DNA of 64,000 bases from contig NZ_LT594324.1 in NCBI RefSeq assembly GCF_900089605.1, positions 3,472,001 through 3,536,000 on the forward strand, written 5' to 3'. Under the pieces are notes generated by a model. It did no database searches, was not told the DNA's origin, and saw only the letters and a list, made by a program, of their open reading frames with translations. The translations under genes and the position numbers were made by a program. Source of the DNA: Micromonospora narathiwatensis (lineage in GTDB: Bacteria; Actinomycetota; Actinomycetes; Mycobacteriales; Micromonosporaceae). Of this stretch, positions 8,513 through 22,254 are shown piece after piece; within the stretch, counting starts at the first letter, position 1, and each line of letters begins with the position of its first letter.

Positions 8513-9472
8513 TCAGAGCAGGGCGTCGAGCGCGACGGCCGCGAAGAGGATCGTCAGGTAGGTGGTCGACCAGTGGAACAGCCGCATCGGCTTGACCGCC
8601 TCACCCCGCATCGCGCGCCGGCAGAGCTTGTGCGCCTCGACGACGAAGATGCCACCGACGACCAGCGCGGTCACCCCGTAGATCGGGCTCATCCCCAGCG
8701 GCCAGACGGCCAGCGAGGAGATCAGGGTCAGCCAGGAGAAGATGAGGATCTCCGCGTTCACCCGACGGACCGAGGCCACCACCGGCAGCATCGGGACACC
8801 GGCCCGGGCGTAGTCGGCCTTGTACTTGATCGCCAGCGCGTAGAAGTGCGGCATCTGCCAGAAGAAGACCACCGCGAAGAGCGCCCACGCGGCCGGGGCC
8901 AGCGAGCCGGTGACCGCGGCCCAGCCGATCAGCACCGGCGCGGAACCGCAGATGCCGCCCCAGAACGTGTTCGCCGCCGTGGTCCGCTTCAGCCAGAGCG
9001 TGTAGACCAGGTCGTAGTACGCGATCGCGGCCAGGGTCAGCCCCGTCGCCAGCCAGTTGGTGAACGTGGCCATCAGCGCGAGCGAGACCGCCGCCAGCAC
9101 CAGGCCGAAGATCAGCGCGCTGCGCGGCGACACGGTGTGCGCGGGCAGCGGTCGGCGCTTGGTGCGCCGCATCAACTGGTCGATGTCCCGGTCGATGTAG
9201 CAGTTGAGCACGCTGGCCGCGCCGGCGGCGAGTGAGCCGCCGACCAGCACCACGGCCATCAGCCCGAGCTTGGGCATGCCGCCGGCGGCGAGCATCATCG
9301 CCGGCACCGTGGTGACCAGCAGCAGCTCGACGATCCGCGGCTTGGTGAGGGTCACGTACGCGGCCACCACCGCCCGCACGCTCCGCCGACCGCTCGTCGC
9401 CTCCTCGTCCACCGTGCGCACCGGCGGCTGCCCGGCAGAGTTGCTGACGGGGCGCTCGGTGATCGTGCTCAC
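8513..9472 (-). CDS. ctaB: protoheme IX farnesyltransferase (heme O synthase)
   Basis: A 319-residue UbiA-type prenyltransferase that adds farnesyl to heme B, making heme O, the substrate of CtaA. Nine or so hydrophobic segments are visible. The first polar loop has the Asp-rich prenyl-diphosphate site [23 protein letters not shown], and a second loop has [20 protein letters not shown]. Start is the GTG at 9470-9472 ([11 protein letters not shown]), preceded by GGAAGG 7-12 nt upstream. A longer in-frame stretch upstream is Arg-rich and unlike the family. It diverges from tkt. Confidence 0.95.
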   Translation of the reverse strand: MSTITERPVSNSAGQPPVRTVDEEATSGRRSVRAVVAAYVTLTKPRIVELLLVTTVPAMMLAAGGMPKLGLMAVVLVGGSLAAGAASVLNCYIDRDIDQLMRRTKRRPLPAHTVSPRSALIFGLVLAAVSLALMATFTNWLATGLTLAAIAYYDLVYTLWLKRTTAANTFWGGICGSAPVLIGWAAVTGSLAPAAWALFAVVFFWQMPHFYALAIKYKADYARAGVPMLPVVASVRRVNAEILIFSWLTLISSLAVWPLGMSPIYGVTALVVGGIFVVEAHKLCRRAMRGEAVKPMRLFHWSTTYLTILFAAVALDALL

Positions 9473-9736
9473 GGATTGCCACCTTCCGGCGTCGGCAGGG
9501 GGAGGTCGGGTCGGCCGGACCCGTCCGGGTCCACACACCGACCCACAGACTACGCGTCGTCGTTTTCGCTGCCCCCGAGACCCGACGACGGTGCCTGCCG
9601 TCACAGTCCGCGGTGAACGACGGATCCGGTCGGACCCTACAGAACAGCATGCGAGAGATCCCCGGGCGCACGTTTAGGACCGCTCGATAGGGTCATCGGT
9701 GAGGGTTCCGCCCATCTGCCGAGGAGCACAACCATC

Positions 9737-11875
9737 GTGGCTGCCAACCGACCCGAGCTTCCCGCTCTCAACTGGTCCGACCTCGACCGCAGGGCCGTCG
9801 ACACGGTCCGCGTGCTGGCCATGGACGCCGTGGAGAAATCCGGCAACGGCCACCCGGGTACGGCGATGAGCCTCGCCCCGGCCGCGTACCTGCTCTTCAA
9901 CCGGGTCATGCGGCACAACCCGGCCGACCCGAACTGGGCCGGCCGGGACCGGTTCGTCCTCTCCGCCGGGCACTCCAGCCTGACCCTGTACATCCAGCTC
10001 TTCCTCGCCGGCTACCCGCTGTCGCTGGACGACCTGAAGGCGCTGCGCCAGTGGGGCTCGCTCACCCCCGGCCACCCCGAGCACGGGCACACCCCGGGCG
10101 TGGAGACGACCACCGGCCCGCTCGGCCAGGGCCTCGGCAACGCGGTCGGCATGGCCATGGCGGCCCGCCGCGAGCGCGGCCTGTTCGACCCGACGGCGGA
10201 GGCCGGCGAGTCCCCCTTCGACCACGACATCTGGTGCATCGCCTCGGACGGCGACATCGAGGAGGGCATCAGCCACGAGGCCAGCGCCCTCGCCGGCCAC
10301 CAGCAGCTCGGCAACCTCTGCGTGATCTACGACGACAACGAGATCTCGATCGAGGACGACACCCGGATCGCCAAGAGCGAGGACGTCGCCGCCCGCTACG
10401 CGGCGTACGGCTGGCACGTGCAGACCGTCGACTGGCGCCGCGGCGACGCCGACCAGGGCGAGTACCACGAGGACGTGGAGGCGCTGCACCAGGCGCTGCT
10501 GGCCGCCCGGGCGGAGACCGACCGCCCCTCCTTCATCGCGCTGCGCACCATCATCGGCTGGCCCGCGCCGAACAAGAAGAACACCGGCAAGATCCACGGC
10601 TCGGCGCTCGGCGCCGACGAGGTGAAGGCCACCAAGGAGATCCTCGGCTTCGACCCGCAGCGGACCTTCGAGGTCGACGAGGAGGTCCTCAAGCACGCCC
10701 GTCAGGTGCTGGAGCGCGGCGCCGCGGCCCAGGCGGCGTGGACCACCACGTTCGACGCGTGGTCGCAGGCGAACCCGGAGCGCCGGACGCTCTGGGACCG
10801 GCTCGCCGTCCGCCAACTCCCCGAGGGCTGGGCCGACGCGCTGCCGACCTTCCCGGCCGACGCCAAGGGCATCGCCACCCGGGCCGCCTCCGGCAAGGTG
10901 CTGGAGGCCCTCGCCCCGGTGCTGCCGGAGCTGTGGGGCGGCTCCGCCGACCTGGCGGAGAGCAACAACACCACCATGAAGGGCGAGCGGTCGTTCATCC
11001 CGGCGGTGCACGCCACCAAGGACTTCCCCGGCGACGAGTACGGCCGCACCCTGCACTTCGGCATCCGCGAGCACGCCATGGGGGCGATCCTCAACGGCAT
11101 CGCGCTGCACGGCGGCACCCGCCCGTACGGCGGCACCTTCCTGGTGTTCAGCGACTACATGCGCCCCTCCGTACGGCTCGCCGCGCTGATGAAGCTGCCC
11201 GTGGTCTACGTCTGGACGCACGACTCGATCGGCCTCGGCGAGGACGGCCCGACCCACCAGCCGGTGGAGCACCTGACCGCGCTGCGCGCCATCCCCGGCC
11301 TGGACGTGGTCCGCCCGGCCGACGCCAACGAGACCGTGTGGGCGTGGCGGCAGGCCCTGGCGCACACCGACCGCCCCACCGCGCTGGCGCTCAGCCGCCA
11401 GGCGCTGCCGACCCTGGACCGCGCCGGCCTGGCCGGCGCCGAGGGCACCGCCAAGGGCGGTTACGTGCTGGCCGAGGCGTCCACCGGCATCCCCCAGGTG
11501 ATCCTCGTCGGCACCGGCTCCGAGGTGCAGCTCTGCCTCACCGCGCGGGAACGGCTGGAGGCCGACGGCACCCCCACCCGGGTCGTCTCCATGCCCTGCC
11601 AGGAGTGGTTCTTCGCGCAGGACGAGGCGTACCGGGAGTCGGTCCTGCCGCGCGGGGTAAAGGCACGGGTGAGCGTGGAGGCGGGCATCGCCATGTCCTG
11701 GCGCGGGATCGTCGGGGACAGCGGCGAGAGCGTGAGCCTGGAGCACTACGGGGCGAGCGCCCCGCACACCGTGCTCTTCGAGCAGTTCGGGTTCACCCCC
11801 GACCGGATCGTGGCCGCCGCGCACGCGGCGCTGACCCGGGTGGGCGAAATCACCGGTTTCACGACCGGCAACTGA
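9737..11875 (+). CDS. tkt: transketolase
   Basis: A 712-residue thiamine-diphosphate enzyme that transfers two-carbon ketol units between pentose-phosphate and glycolytic sugars. Seen: [15 protein letters not shown] near the N-terminus, the ThDP/Mg motif [19 protein letters not shown], the central pyrimidine domain ([26 protein letters not shown]), and a C-terminal domain. Full length. The GTG start at 9737 has GAGGAG about 12 nt upstream. A TAGGGT -10 candidate lies at 9688-9693. First gene of a rightward pentose-phosphate operon. Confidence 0.97.
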   Translation: MAANRPELPALNWSDLDRRAVDTVRVLAMDAVEKSGNGHPGTAMSLAPAAYLLFNRVMRHNPADPNWAGRDRFVLSAGHSSLTLYIQLFLAGYPLSLDDLKALRQWGSLTPGHPEHGHTPGVETTTGPLGQGLGNAVGMAMAARRERGLFDPTAEAGESPFDHDIWCIASDGDIEEGISHEASALAGHQQLGNLCVIYDDNEISIEDDTRIAKSEDVAARYAAYGWHVQTVDWRRGDADQGEYHEDVEALHQALLAARAETDRPSFIALRTIIGWPAPNKKNTGKIHGSALGADEVKATKEILGFDPQRTFEVDEEVLKHARQVLERGAAAQAAWTTTFDAWSQANPERRTLWDRLAVRQLPEGWADALPTFPADAKGIATRAASGKVLEALAPVLPELWGGSADLAESNNTTMKGERSFIPAVHATKDFPGDEYGRTLHFGIREHAMGAILNGIALHGGTRPYGGTFLVFSDYMRPSVRLAALMKLPVVYVWTHDSIGLGEDGPTHQPVEHLTALRAIPGLDVVRPADANETVWAWRQALAHTDRPTALALSRQALPTLDRAGLAGAEGTAKGGYVLAEASTGIPQVILVGTGSEVQLCLTARERLEADGTPTRVVSMPCQEWFFAQDEAYRESVLPRGVKARVSVEAGIAMSWRGIVGDSGESVSLEHYGASAPHTVLFEQFGFTPDRIVAAAHAALTRVGEITGFTTGN

Positions 11876-11891
11876 GGGGAGCGTGGACGGC

Positions 11892-13061
11892 ATGACCGAC
11901 AGGCTGGGTGAGCTGAGCGCCGCAGGGGTGGCGATCTGGCTCGACGACCTTTCCCGGGTACGACTGAGCTCCGGCGGGCTGGATCAGCTGCGCCGGGAGA
12001 AGCACCTGGTCGGGGTCACCTCCAACCCGACCATCTTCGCCAAGGCGCTGAGCGCCGCCGACGAGTACGACTGGCAGCTCAAGGACCTGGCGATCCGTGG
12101 GGTGGACGTCGAAGAGGCGGTCCGCATGCTCACCACGTACGACGTGCGGTGGGCCTGTGACGTGATGCGCCCGGCGTACGACGCCGGCGCGGGAATCGAC
12201 GGCCGGGTCTCCATCGAGGTGGACCCGCGGCTGGCCCACGAGACGGAGAAGACCGTCGCCGAGGCCGGGGCGCTGTGGTGGCTGATCGACCGGCCCAACC
12301 TGTTCATCAAGATCCCCGCCACCGAGGCGGGGCTGCCGGCGATCACCGCCACCCTGGCCCAGGGGATCAGCGTCAACGTCACCCTGATCTTCGGCCTGGA
12401 CCGCTACTCGGAGGTCATGGAGGCGTTCCTGGCCGGCCTGGAGCAGGCGAAGGCGAACGGGCACGACCTGGCCAAGATCGGGTCGGTCGCGTCGTTCTTC
12501 GTCTCCCGGGTCGACAGCGAGGTGGACAAGAGACTTGATCGGATGGCCGGCGAGGCCGCGGACCCGGCAGGCAAAGAGCGTGCGCTGGGACTGAAGGGAC
12601 GCGCCGCCATCGCCAACGCCCGGCTCGCGTACGAGCGCTACTGCGAGGTCTTCGCCTCCGACCGGTGGCAGGCCCTCGCCGACGCCGGCGCCCACCCGCA
12701 GCGCCCGCTCTGGGCCTCCACCTCGACCAAGAACCCCGACTACCGCGACGTCATGTACGTCGAGGACCTCATCGCCCCCGGCACGGTGAACACCATGCCG
12801 GAGGCGACCATCCACGCCTTCGCCGACCACGGCGAGGTGCGGGCCGACACCATCACCGGCTGCTTCGACGACGCCCGGAAGGTCTTCACCGACCTCAAGG
12901 CGGTCGGGGTGGACATGGCCGACGTGGTCGCCGTCCTCGAACGGGAGGGCGTGGAGAAGTTCGAGGCCAGTTGGGTGGAGCTGCTCGACGGGGTACGGAA
13001 GTCCCTCACCGAGGCGGCCCGGGGCGCCGGGATGCCGGGGCAGGCCGGGAGCAACGCGTGA
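11892..13061 (+). CDS. tal: transaldolase
   Basis: A 389-residue actinobacterial-type transaldolase that exchanges dihydroxyacetone units between sedoheptulose-7-P/G3P and E4P/F6P. Visible: [10 protein letters not shown], the Schiff-base lysine region [17 protein letters not shown], and [18 protein letters not shown]. The ATG at 11892 is preferred over the in-frame GTG at 11883, because GAGGGGAG (11874-11881) is too close to the GTG. The stop overlaps the pgi start (GTGA). Confidence 0.95.
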   Translation: MTDRLGELSAAGVAIWLDDLSRVRLSSGGLDQLRREKHLVGVTSNPTIFAKALSAADEYDWQLKDLAIRGVDVEEAVRMLTTYDVRWACDVMRPAYDAGAGIDGRVSIEVDPRLAHETEKTVAEAGALWWLIDRPNLFIKIPATEAGLPAITATLAQGISVNVTLIFGLDRYSEVMEAFLAGLEQAKANGHDLAKIGSVASFFVSRVDSEVDKRLDRMAGEAADPAGKERALGLKGRAAIANARLAYERYCEVFASDRWQALADAGAHPQRPLWASTSTKNPDYRDVMYVEDLIAPGTVNTMPEATIHAFADHGEVRADTITGCFDDARKVFTDLKAVGVDMADVVAVLEREGVEKFEASWVELLDGVRKSLTEAARGAGMPGQAGSNA

Positions 13062-14785
13062 CGGACGGCGCCGGAAGCGTCCCGGGGCACCGCCCCGGGA
13101 CGCCCCGCGCCGCGGTCGCCCACCCGGACCCGGGTGGCGCCGTCACCGACCTGCTGGCCGGCCCGGCGGACGCCGCCGCCGGGCTGGCCGTACGCGGCGC
13201 GGACGCGCTCGGCCGGGCCGCGCCGGTCCGCGACGCCCTGACCGCCCGGGACGTCCCCGCCCGGCTCGCCGCGAAGGACCCCACCCTCTGGGGGCCCGGG
13301 GCCGAGACCGGGGCGAAGGTACGCCTCGGCTGGGTGGACACCCACCGGCGCAGCCGGGAGCTGCTCCCCCAGCTCGCCGAGCTGACCGAGGAACTGGCCG
13401 ACCTGGACCACGTGGTGCTCGCCGGGATGGGCGGCTCGTCGCTCGCCCCGGAGGTGATCGCCCGGGCCCTCGGCCGGCCGCTGACCGTGCTGGACACCAC
13501 CGATCCCGGGCAGGTCCGGGCGGCGCTCGCCGACCGGCTGGAGCGGACCGTGGTGGTGCTCGCCAGCAAGTCCGGCTCGACGGTGGAGACGGACAGCCAC
13601 CGGCGGGCGTACTGGCACGCGTTCCTCGACGCCGGGATGACCGAGGCGGAGGCCGCCCGGCACTTCGTGGTGGTCACCGACCCGGGTTCGCCGCTGGAGG
13701 CGGTCGCCGCCGAGATGGGCGTGGTCACCATCGTCGCCGACCCGGACGTGGGCGGCCGATACTCGGCGCTCACCGCGTTCGGCCTGGTCCCCACGGCGCT
13801 GGCCGGGGTCGCCGTGGCCGACCTGCTGGACGACGCCGACGCGCTGGCCGTATCGCTGGGCCGCGACCAGGACAACCCGGCCCTGGCGCTCGGGGTCGCG
13901 CTCGGCGCGGCGGCCACCACCGGCCGGGACACGGTCGCCCTGGTGGCCGACGGCACCGGCGCCGAGACGCTGGGCGACTGGGCCGAGCAGTTGCTGGCCG
14001 AGTCGACCGGCAAGGCCGGCCTGGGGATCCTGCCCGTCGTGGTCGAGTCGCCGGACGCACCCGGCGCCACCGGCCCGGGCGTCCTCACCGTGAGCCACGG
14101 CGGGGCCCTCGCCCCGGGCGTGGCGCCGCTCGACGCCGGCGTCGCCGACGTGGCGGTCAACGGTCCCCTCGGCGCCCAGTTCCTGGCCTGGGAGTACGCC
14201 ACCGCGATCGCCGCGGCGGTGCTGGGCGTCGACCCGTTCGACCAGCCGGACGTCGCCGAGAGCAAGGAACACACCGCCCGTATCCTCGCCACCGGCCCGA
14301 CGGCGGAGACACCGTCGTTCTCCGAGGGCGCCGTCGAGGTGTACGCCCCGGCCGGCGCCCCCGGCGACCTGGCCGGCGTGCTGCGCTGGCTGCTCGACGG
14401 GCTCACCGACGACGGCTACCTGGCGGTGACCGCGTACCTCGACCGACACGCCGACGCGGCGGTGGCCGGGCTGCGCCCGCCGCTGGCCGGGGCGACCGGG
14501 CGACCGGTCACCTTCGGCTGGGGGCCCCGGTCGCTGCACTCGACCGGCCAGTACCACAAGGGCGGCCCGCCGGTCGGCCACCACCTCCAGGTGACCGGCG
14601 CGGTCACCGACGATCTGCCGGTGCCCGGCCGCCCGTACACCTTCGGGGAACTTCAGGCGGCGCAGGCGGCCGGCGACCGGCAGGCGCTGGCCGACCGGGG
14701 GCGGCCGGTGCTACGCCTGCACCTGACCGAGCGGGCGGCGGGCGTCGCCCAGCTGCTGGATGCTGCCGGACGGACACGGACGTGA
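13058..14785 (+). CDS. pgi: glucose-6-phosphate isomerase (actinobacterial type)
   Basis: A 575-residue isomerase with two SIS domains that interconverts glucose-6-P and fructose-6-P. Diagnostic stretches are [36 protein letters not shown], and the C-terminal part with [18 protein letters not shown]. The protein resembles the isomerase half of transaldolase-Pgi fusions, and here tal and pgi are adjacent genes overlapping by 4 nt. Start is the GTG at 13058 inside the tal stop. The first 40 residues are Pro/Ala-rich and probably disordered. Confidence 0.9.
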   Translation: MTDGAGSVPGHRPGTPRAAVAHPDPGGAVTDLLAGPADAAAGLAVRGADALGRAAPVRDALTARDVPARLAAKDPTLWGPGAETGAKVRLGWVDTHRRSRELLPQLAELTEELADLDHVVLAGMGGSSLAPEVIARALGRPLTVLDTTDPGQVRAALADRLERTVVVLASKSGSTVETDSHRRAYWHAFLDAGMTEAEAARHFVVVTDPGSPLEAVAAEMGVVTIVADPDVGGRYSALTAFGLVPTALAGVAVADLLDDADALAVSLGRDQDNPALALGVALGAAATTGRDTVALVADGTGAETLGDWAEQLLAESTGKAGLGILPVVVESPDAPGATGPGVLTVSHGGALAPGVAPLDAGVADVAVNGPLGAQFLAWEYATAIAAAVLGVDPFDQPDVAESKEHTARILATGPTAETPSFSEGAVEVYAPAGAPGDLAGVLRWLLDGLTDDGYLAVTAYLDRHADAAVAGLRPPLAGATGRPVTFGWGPRSLHSTGQYHKGGPPVGHHLQVTGAVTDDLPVPGRPYTFGELQAAQAAGDRQALADRGRPVLRLHLTERAAGVAQLLDAAGRTRT

Positions 14786-14882
14786 CGATGATTGACGTGA
14801 CATCAGCGGAGCGAGGAGGCAGCGTGAGCGCGAGGAGTGAGCCGGTCTTGCGAGCCCCGCAGCCACGAACTGAGGTGGCCCG

Positions 14883-16397
14883 GTGAACCCGCTGCGCGAC
14901 CCTCAGGACCGACGGCTGCCGCGGATCCCGGAGCCGTGCGCTCTGGTGATCTTCGGGGTGACCGGTGACCTGGCCCGCAAGAAGCTCCTACCGGCGGTCT
15001 ACGACCTGGCGAACCGGGGGCTGCTGCCGCCCGGTTTCGTGGTCCTTGGCTTCGCCCGGCGGGACTGGGGCGACGGCGACTTCGAGTCGCTGGCGTACGA
15101 GGCGGCGAAGAAGCACGCCCGCACCCCGTGGCGGGAGGAGGTCTGGGCGCGGCTGGCCGGCCACATCAAGTTCGTCGGCGGCTCGTTCGACGACGACGCC
15201 GCGTTCGACCAGCTCGCCACCACCCTCGACGAGCTGCGCGACACCCAGGGCATCCCCGGCAACGCCGCCTTCTACTTCTCCATCCCCCCGGCGGCCTTTC
15301 CCGTGGTGCTCAAGCAGCTCGCCCGCACCGGCATGGCCGACAACGCCAAGTCCGGCGGCTGGCGCCGGGTGGTGGTGGAGAAGCCGTTCGGCAACGACCT
15401 GCCCTCCGCCAAGTCGCTCAACGACCTGGTCGACGACGTCTTCACCCGCAAGGACGTCTTCCGCATCGACCACTACCTGGGCAAGGAGACCGTCCAGAAC
15501 ATCCTCGCCCTGCGGTTCGCCAACAACCTGTTCGAGCCGCTGTGGAACTCCAAGTACGTCGACTCGGTGCAGATCACCATGGCCGAGGACGTCGGCATCG
15601 GCACCCGCGCCGGGTTCTACGACTCGGCCGGCGCCGCCCGGGACGTGCTCCAGAACCACCTGCTGCAACTGCTCGCCCTGGTGGCGATGGAGGAGCCGAC
15701 CAGCTTCGACGCCGACGAGATCCGCACCGAGAAGCTGAAGGTGCTCAAGGCCATCACGGTGCCCGGCGACATCTCCCGGGACACCGTCCGGGGCCAGTAC
15801 CTGCCCGGCTGGGTCGGCGGCGAGCGGGCCGTCGGCTACCTGGAGGAGAAGGACATCCCGGAGGACTCCACCACCGAGACGTACGTCGCCGTCAAGCTCG
15901 GCATCCAGAACCGGCGCTGGGCGGGGGTGCCGTTCTACATCCGGGCCGGCAAGCGGCTCCCCCGGCGGGTCACCGAGGTGGCGATCATCTTCAAGACCGC
16001 ACCGCACCTGCCGTTCGACCCGGCGGACGTGGAGTCGCTCGGCAACAACCAGCTCGTCATCCGGGTCCAGCCCGACGAGGGCGTGGTGCTGAAGTTCGGC
16101 TCGAAGGTGCCGGGCACCGCCATGGAGGTCCGCGACATCGCCATGGACTTCCAGTACGGCGAGGCGTTCACCGAGTCCAGCCCCGAGGCGTACGAGCGGC
16201 TGGTGCTGGACGTGCTGATCGGCGACCGGACGCTGTTCCCGGACGCCGCCGAGGTGGAGCAGAGCTGGCAGGTGGTGGACCCGCTGGAGCACGCCTGGAC
16301 GGGCCACAAACCGGAGCAGTACCGGGCCGGCGAGTGGGGCCCCCGGGCCGCCGACGAGATGCTGGCCCGCGACGGCCGGTCCTGGCGGCGGGCATGA
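14883..16397 (+). CDS. zwf: glucose-6-phosphate 1-dehydrogenase
   Basis: A 504-residue enzyme oxidising glucose-6-P to 6-phosphogluconolactone with NADP+. The Rossmann motif [14 protein letters not shown] lies near residue 25 and the active-site signature [13 protein letters not shown] near residue 195; full length. GTG start with a weak GAGG 8 nt upstream. The 97 nt between pgi and zwf contain purine-rich GAGCGAGGAG-like blocks but no gene. Followed by opcA, its activator, as in other actinobacteria. Confidence 0.97.
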   Translation: MNPLRDPQDRRLPRIPEPCALVIFGVTGDLARKKLLPAVYDLANRGLLPPGFVVLGFARRDWGDGDFESLAYEAAKKHARTPWREEVWARLAGHIKFVGGSFDDDAAFDQLATTLDELRDTQGIPGNAAFYFSIPPAAFPVVLKQLARTGMADNAKSGGWRRVVVEKPFGNDLPSAKSLNDLVDDVFTRKDVFRIDHYLGKETVQNILALRFANNLFEPLWNSKYVDSVQITMAEDVGIGTRAGFYDSAGAARDVLQNHLLQLLALVAMEEPTSFDADEIRTEKLKVLKAITVPGDISRDTVRGQYLPGWVGGERAVGYLEEKDIPEDSTTETYVAVKLGIQNRRWAGVPFYIRAGKRLPRRVTEVAIIFKTAPHLPFDPADVESLGNNQLVIRVQPDEGVVLKFGSKVPGTAMEVRDIAMDFQYGEAFTESSPEAYERLVLDVLIGDRTLFPDAAEVEQSWQVVDPLEHAWTGHKPEQYRAGEWGPRAADEMLARDGRSWRRA

Positions 16398-16419
16398 CCG
16401 AGCAGACCTGGAGGATCCG

Positions 16420-17436
16420 TTGATCGGGCTGTGGGACACCACCGGCAACGAGGTGGTCAAGGCGCTCGCCGCCGAACGGCGCAGCGCGGGCGGGGTGGCC
16501 AGCGGCATGGCGCTCACCCTGATCGTCGTGGTGGACGAGAAGCGGGTACGGGAGGCGGAGGCGGCGGCGACCATAGCCGCCGCGGCCCACCCGTGCCGGC
16601 TGCTCGTGGTGGTCCGCTCCGACGTCGAGCGGGACCGCAACCGCCTGGACGCGGAGATCGTCGTCGGCGGCCGGCTCGGCCCGTGCGAGGCGGTGGTGAC
16701 CCGGATGTACGGCCGCCTCGCGCTGCACGCCGAGTCGGTGGTGATGCCGCTGCTGGTGCCGGACGTGCCGGTGGTGACGTGGTGGCACGGCGAGCCGCCG
16801 GAGGAGATCGCGACCGACTTCCTCGGCGTGGTGGCGGACCGGCGGATCACCGACTCGGCGCAGGCCGCCGACCCGGTCGCCGCGCTGCGGCAGCGGGCCG
16901 TGGACTACGCCCCGGGCGACACCGACCTGGCCTGGACCCGGATCACCCCGTGGCGCACCCTGGTCGCCGGGGCGTTCGACACCGCCCAGTACGGGATCAC
17001 CGAGGCGACGGTGGTGGCGCCGCGCAGGGATCCGACGGCGGCGCTGATGCGCGGCTGGCTCGCCGCCCGGCTGCACATCGACCCGGTCTGGGAGCCCACC
17101 GACGAGTTCCCCCGGATGCGCGAGGTGGGGCTGCGCTGCGCCAACGGCGACGAGCTGGTGCTGACCCGGGAGGACAGCATGGCGACCTTCCGGCGTACCG
17201 GCCAGGAGGACCGGGCCCTGCCGCTGGTCCGCCGCCCGCTCGGCGACGAGCTGGCCGAGGAACTGCGCCGCCTCGACGCCGACCAGGTCTACGCGGAGGC
17301 GCTCGGCGCGGCCGCCGGCATCTCCGGGCTGGAGCAGCGCCCCGGCAAGCGGGTGCACGTGTGGAAGGATCCGGCGACCGCCCAACGGGCCGAGGCCGGG
17401 GTCACCGCGCACGCCGACGCGACCGCCAACGGGTGA
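16420..17436 (+). CDS. opcA: glucose-6-phosphate dehydrogenase assembly/activator protein OpcA
   Basis: A 338-residue OpcA/DUF-type protein required for full activity of Zwf in actinobacteria and cyanobacteria. Family features are the N-terminal LWDTTGNEVVKALAAERR, a central VVTRMYGRLALHAESVVMPLLVPDVPVVTWW segment, and CANGDELVLTREDSMATF near the C-terminus. The start is a TTG at 16420, supported by GGAGGA at 16410-16415 with 4 nt spacing. It lies 22 nt after zwf. Confidence 0.93.
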   Translation: MIGLWDTTGNEVVKALAAERRSAGGVASGMALTLIVVVDEKRVREAEAAATIAAAAHPCRLLVVVRSDVERDRNRLDAEIVVGGRLGPCEAVVTRMYGRLALHAESVVMPLLVPDVPVVTWWHGEPPEEIATDFLGVVADRRITDSAQAADPVAALRQRAVDYAPGDTDLAWTRITPWRTLVAGAFDTAQYGITEATVVAPRRDPTAALMRGWLAARLHIDPVWEPTDEFPRMREVGLRCANGDELVLTREDSMATFRRTGQEDRALPLVRRPLGDELAEELRRLDADQVYAEALGAAAGISGLEQRPGKRVHVWKDPATAQRAEAGVTAHADATANG

Positions 17437-17469
17437 GCCAGCCCGCCGTCACGGCGAAAGCACGGACCG

Positions 17470-17501
17470 CACGGCGGTCGGACAGTCAGGTGACCGCCGT
17501 G
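17470..17501. other. perfect 10-bp hairpin between opcA and pgl
   Basis: CACGGCGGTC (17470-17479) and its complement (17492-17501) flank a 12-nt loop in the 93-nt gap. There is no T-run after it. It may attenuate or stabilise mRNA between opcA and pgl rather than stop transcription. Confidence 0.6.
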
Positions 17502-17529
17502 GGGCGGTCGGAACACGAAGGCACGATCG

Positions 17530-18300
17530 ATGAGTGAGGCGAGTGTCGCCGTACATGCGGACCCCGACCTGCTGGCGCAGGCGGTGGCGGCCCGGTTGGT
17601 GGTGAAGCTGCTCGACGCGCAGGCGGATCGGGGCCAGGCGTCGGTGGTGTTGACCGGCGGGCGGATCGCCGCTGCCGTGTACCGGGCCGTGGCGAAGCTG
17701 CCGGCCCGGGACGCGGTCGACTGGTCCCGGGTCGACCTCTGGTGGGGCGACGAGCGGTTCCTGCCGGCCGGCGACCCGGAACGCAACGAGACGCAGGCCC
17801 GCGCGGCGCTGCTGGCCGCCCTGCCGATTGACCCGGCACGGGTGCACCCGATGCCGGCCTCCGACGGACCGGCCGGCAACGACCCGGAGGCCGCCGCCGC
17901 CGGGTACGCCGAGGAACTCGCCCGGGCGGCCCGGCCGGGCAACGCCGCGCTGCCCCACTTCGACGTGCTGATGCTCGGCGTCGGCGAGGACGGGCACGTG
18001 GCGTCGGTCTTCCCGGAGCACCCGGTGCACCACGACAACCGGCCGGTCAGCGCCGTACGCGGCAGCCCGAAGCCGCCGCCGGTGCGGACCACGCTGACCC
18101 TGCCGACGATCAACACCGCCGAGGAGGTCTGGCTCGTGGCCGCCGGCGCGGACAAGGCCCGGGCGGTGGGGATGGCCCTCGCCGGGGCCGGGCCGGTGCA
18201 ACTGCCGGCGGCCGGGGTGCACGGGGTGTCCCGTACCCTCTGGCTGCTCGACCGGGCGGCGGCGGCCGGCGTGCCGCCGCGCTTCCGCAGCCTCCGCTGA
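17530..18300 (+). CDS. pgl: 6-phosphogluconolactonase
   Basis: A 256-residue lactonase that hydrolyses 6-phosphogluconolactone to 6-phosphogluconate, completing the oxidative step begun by Zwf. It has the glucosamine-6-P isomerase/lactonase fold with VVLTGGRIAAAVYRA, WWGDERFLPAGDPERNE and the conserved LGVGEDGHVASVFPEHP. Normal length, ATG start. Last gene of the tkt-pgl run; no gnd follows. It meets rbpA tail to tail with a 9-nt gap. Confidence 0.95.
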   Translation: MSEASVAVHADPDLLAQAVAARLVVKLLDAQADRGQASVVLTGGRIAAAVYRAVAKLPARDAVDWSRVDLWWGDERFLPAGDPERNETQARAALLAALPIDPARVHPMPASDGPAGNDPEAAAAGYAEELARAARPGNAALPHFDVLMLGVGEDGHVASVFPEHPVHHDNRPVSAVRGSPKPPPVRTTLTLPTINTAEEVWLVAAGADKARAVGMALAGAGPVQLPAAGVHGVSRTLWLLDRAAAAGVPPRFRSLR

Positions 18301-18309
18301 CCGCGCGGC

Positions 18310-18654
18310 TCAGGCCCGCCCGCGACGGCGGGCCAGCGCGGCCAGGGCCTCGGCGAGGAGCGCCTCCCCCTGCTCCGGGGTACGCCGCTCCTGCACGTAC
18401 GCCAGGTGGGTCTTGTAGGGCTCCGCGCGCCGGTCGCCCGGCGGGTTCCCCCGGTCCGGCCCGGCCGGCTGGCCGCAGCGCGGGCACTCCCACGTCGGCG
18501 GTGTCTCCGCCTCGGCGGCGATGAGGAACTGGACGCGGTGGGCGTTACGGCACCAGTAGGTGACCGGGCGACGCGGCGCCGGCGCGGTGAGCCGGTCGAA
18601 GCGCTCGGGGGCGGACCCGATCCGGGTGCCGCGGATGACGTTGCCACTCGGCAC
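18310..18654 (-). CDS. rbpA: RNA polymerase-binding protein RbpA
   Basis: A 114-residue actinobacteria-specific transcription factor that binds sigma and stabilises the open promoter complex. It has the N-terminal GNVIRGTRIG segment, a zinc-type core (YWCRNAHRVQFLI ... WECPRCGQPAG) and the C-terminal sigma-interacting part (KTHLAYVQERRTPEQGEALLAEALAAL). GTG start with AGGAG 9 nt upstream. An 8-bp hairpin (GGCCCGCC/GGCGGGCC, 18313-18334) inside its 3' end may also terminate pgl transcription. Confidence 0.95.
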   Translation of the reverse strand: MPSGNVIRGTRIGSAPERFDRLTAPAPRRPVTYWCRNAHRVQFLIAAEAETPPTWECPRCGQPAGPDRGNPPGDRRAEPYKTHLAYVQERRTPEQGEALLAEALAALARRRGRA

Positions 18655-18724
18655 GGCTGCTCGCTCCTGTCGTCGGAGGGGACCGCCGCGCGCGGGGACG
18701 GGCGGCGGGCGACGCGGTGCAGCG

Positions 18725-18771
18725 CAAAAAACAATCTGCGCGCGGTCCGTGACGGACCGCGCGCAGATTGT
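18725..18771 (-). terminator. strong intrinsic terminator of secG
   Basis: A 20-bp perfect inverted repeat (18731-18750 with 18752-18771) is followed on the minus strand by a run of six T (18725-18730). This is a textbook Rho-independent terminator about 20 nt after the secG stop. It insulates the glycolytic operon from the rbpA promoter. Confidence 0.95.
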
Positions 18772-18789
18772 ACGACTCGACGGGCTGTC

Positions 18790-19050
18790 TCAGGCGCCGC
18801 TGCTGAGCTGCAGGCGAAGCCAGAGCCCGATCCCGACGATGCACGCGAACCAGATGATCCCGACCAGAACGGTGTAGCGGTCGAGGTTCTTCTCGGCGAC
18901 CGAGGAGCCGGCGAGGCTGGAGCTGACCCCACCGCCGAACATGCTCGACAGGCCGCCACCCTTGCCGCGGTGGAGCAGGATCAGCAGGGTGAGCAGGACG
19001 CTCGTGATGACCAGCAACACGATCATCGTGTAGGCGAACCAGATCGGCAT
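18790..19050 (-). CDS. secG: preprotein translocase subunit SecG
   Basis: An 86-residue membrane protein of the Sec translocon. Two transmembrane segments (residues about 5-25 and 62-80) flank the typical cytoplasmic loop HRGKGGGLSSMFGGG. ATG at 19048-19050 is chosen from homologous length; the frame open upstream of it is Arg/Ser-rich. A TATCCT -10 candidate at 19132-19137 could give it a promoter of its own downstream of tpiA. Position next to tpiA is conserved in actinobacteria. Confidence 0.93.
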   Translation of the reverse strand: MPIWFAYTMIVLLVITSVLLTLLILLHRGKGGGLSSMFGGGVSSSLAGSSVAEKNLDRYTVLVGIIWFACIVGIGLWLRLQLSSGA

Positions 19051-19144
19051 GGCGGGGGTCAGTCCTCTCGTTGCGATCACTGCCCGTCCTGTCGGGCACG
19101 GTGGCACCGACCGGTGGACGGGCAGCGTCAAGGATAGCGAGCGA

Positions 19145-19936
19145 TCAGCGAGCGATGTGCTCCGGGAACCGGCAGATCTGCGCGAACTCCTCGGCGTCCA
19201 GGCTGGCGCCACCGATCAGCGCCCCGTCCACGTCCGGCTGGGCCATGATCGCGGCGATGTTCGACGCCTTGACCGACCCGCCGTAGAGGATCCGGACCTG
19301 CTGTGCGGTGTTCTCGTCGAAGGTCTCGCCGAGCCGCTTGCGCACCTCGCCGCAGACCTCCTGGGCGTCCTCCGGCGTGGCCGTCTTGCCGGTGCCGATC
19401 GCCCAGACCGGCTCGTACGCCACGACGACCTTGGTGACCTGCTCCGCGGTGAGCCCCCGGAGGGCACCGTCGAGCTGGTCGCAGCAGTGCGGCACGTGCC
19501 GGAGCTGCTCCCGGACCGCCAGCCCCTCACCGATGCAGAGGATCGGGGTGAGCCCGTTGGACAGGGCGGCGTTCACCTTGTCGTTGACCAGCGCGTCGTC
19601 CTCGTTGTGGTACTGCCGCCGCTCGGAGTGGCCGACCACCACGTAGGTGCAGCCCAGCTTGGCGAGCATCGGCCCGGAGATCTCCCCGGTGTACGCGCCC
19701 GACTGGTACGGCGACAGGTCCTGCGCGCCGTAGCCGATCAGCAGCTTGTCGCCGTCCACCGCGGTCTGCACGGTCCGCAGGTCGGTGAAGGGCGGCAGGA
19801 CCACCGTCTCGACGTCGGTGAGCTGCTTCTCGGTGAGGCTCGCGGCCAGCTTCTGCACCAGCAGGTTGGCCTCGAGGTGGTTGAGGTTCATCTTCCAGTT
19901 GCCGGCCATCAACGGCCGGCGGGGGGTGCTCGCCAT
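19145..19936 (-). CDS. tpiA: triose-phosphate isomerase
   Basis: A 263-residue TIM-barrel enzyme interconverting dihydroxyacetone phosphate and glyceraldehyde-3-P. Visible: AGNWKMNL (substrate Lys), the catalytic His in VVGHSERRQ, and the catalytic Glu in [13 protein letters not shown]. It follows pgk with no spacer: the ATG begins right after the pgk stop on the minus strand. Confidence 0.97.
   Translation of the reverse strand: MASTPRRPLMAGNWKMNLNHLEANLLVQKLAASLTEKQLTDVETVVLPPFTDLRTVQTAVDGDKLLIGYGAQDLSPYQSGAYTGEISGPMLAKLGCTYVVVGHSERRQYHNEDDALVNDKVNAALSNGLTPILCIGEGLAVREQLRHVPHCCDQLDGALRGLTAEQVTKVVVAYEPVWAIGTGKTATPEDAQEVCGEVRKRLGETFDENTAQQVRILYGGSVKASNIAAIMAQPDVDGALIGGASLDAEEFAQICRFPEHIAR

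Positions 19937-22254
<2,318 letters not shown>

Noticed and set aside
14786..14882. Small gene between pgi and zwf (an in-frame GTG at 14824)
   Set aside because: The frame is short and composed of purine-rich repeat-like DNA (GAGCGAGGAG, GAGCGCGAGGAG); no ribosome site or family match.
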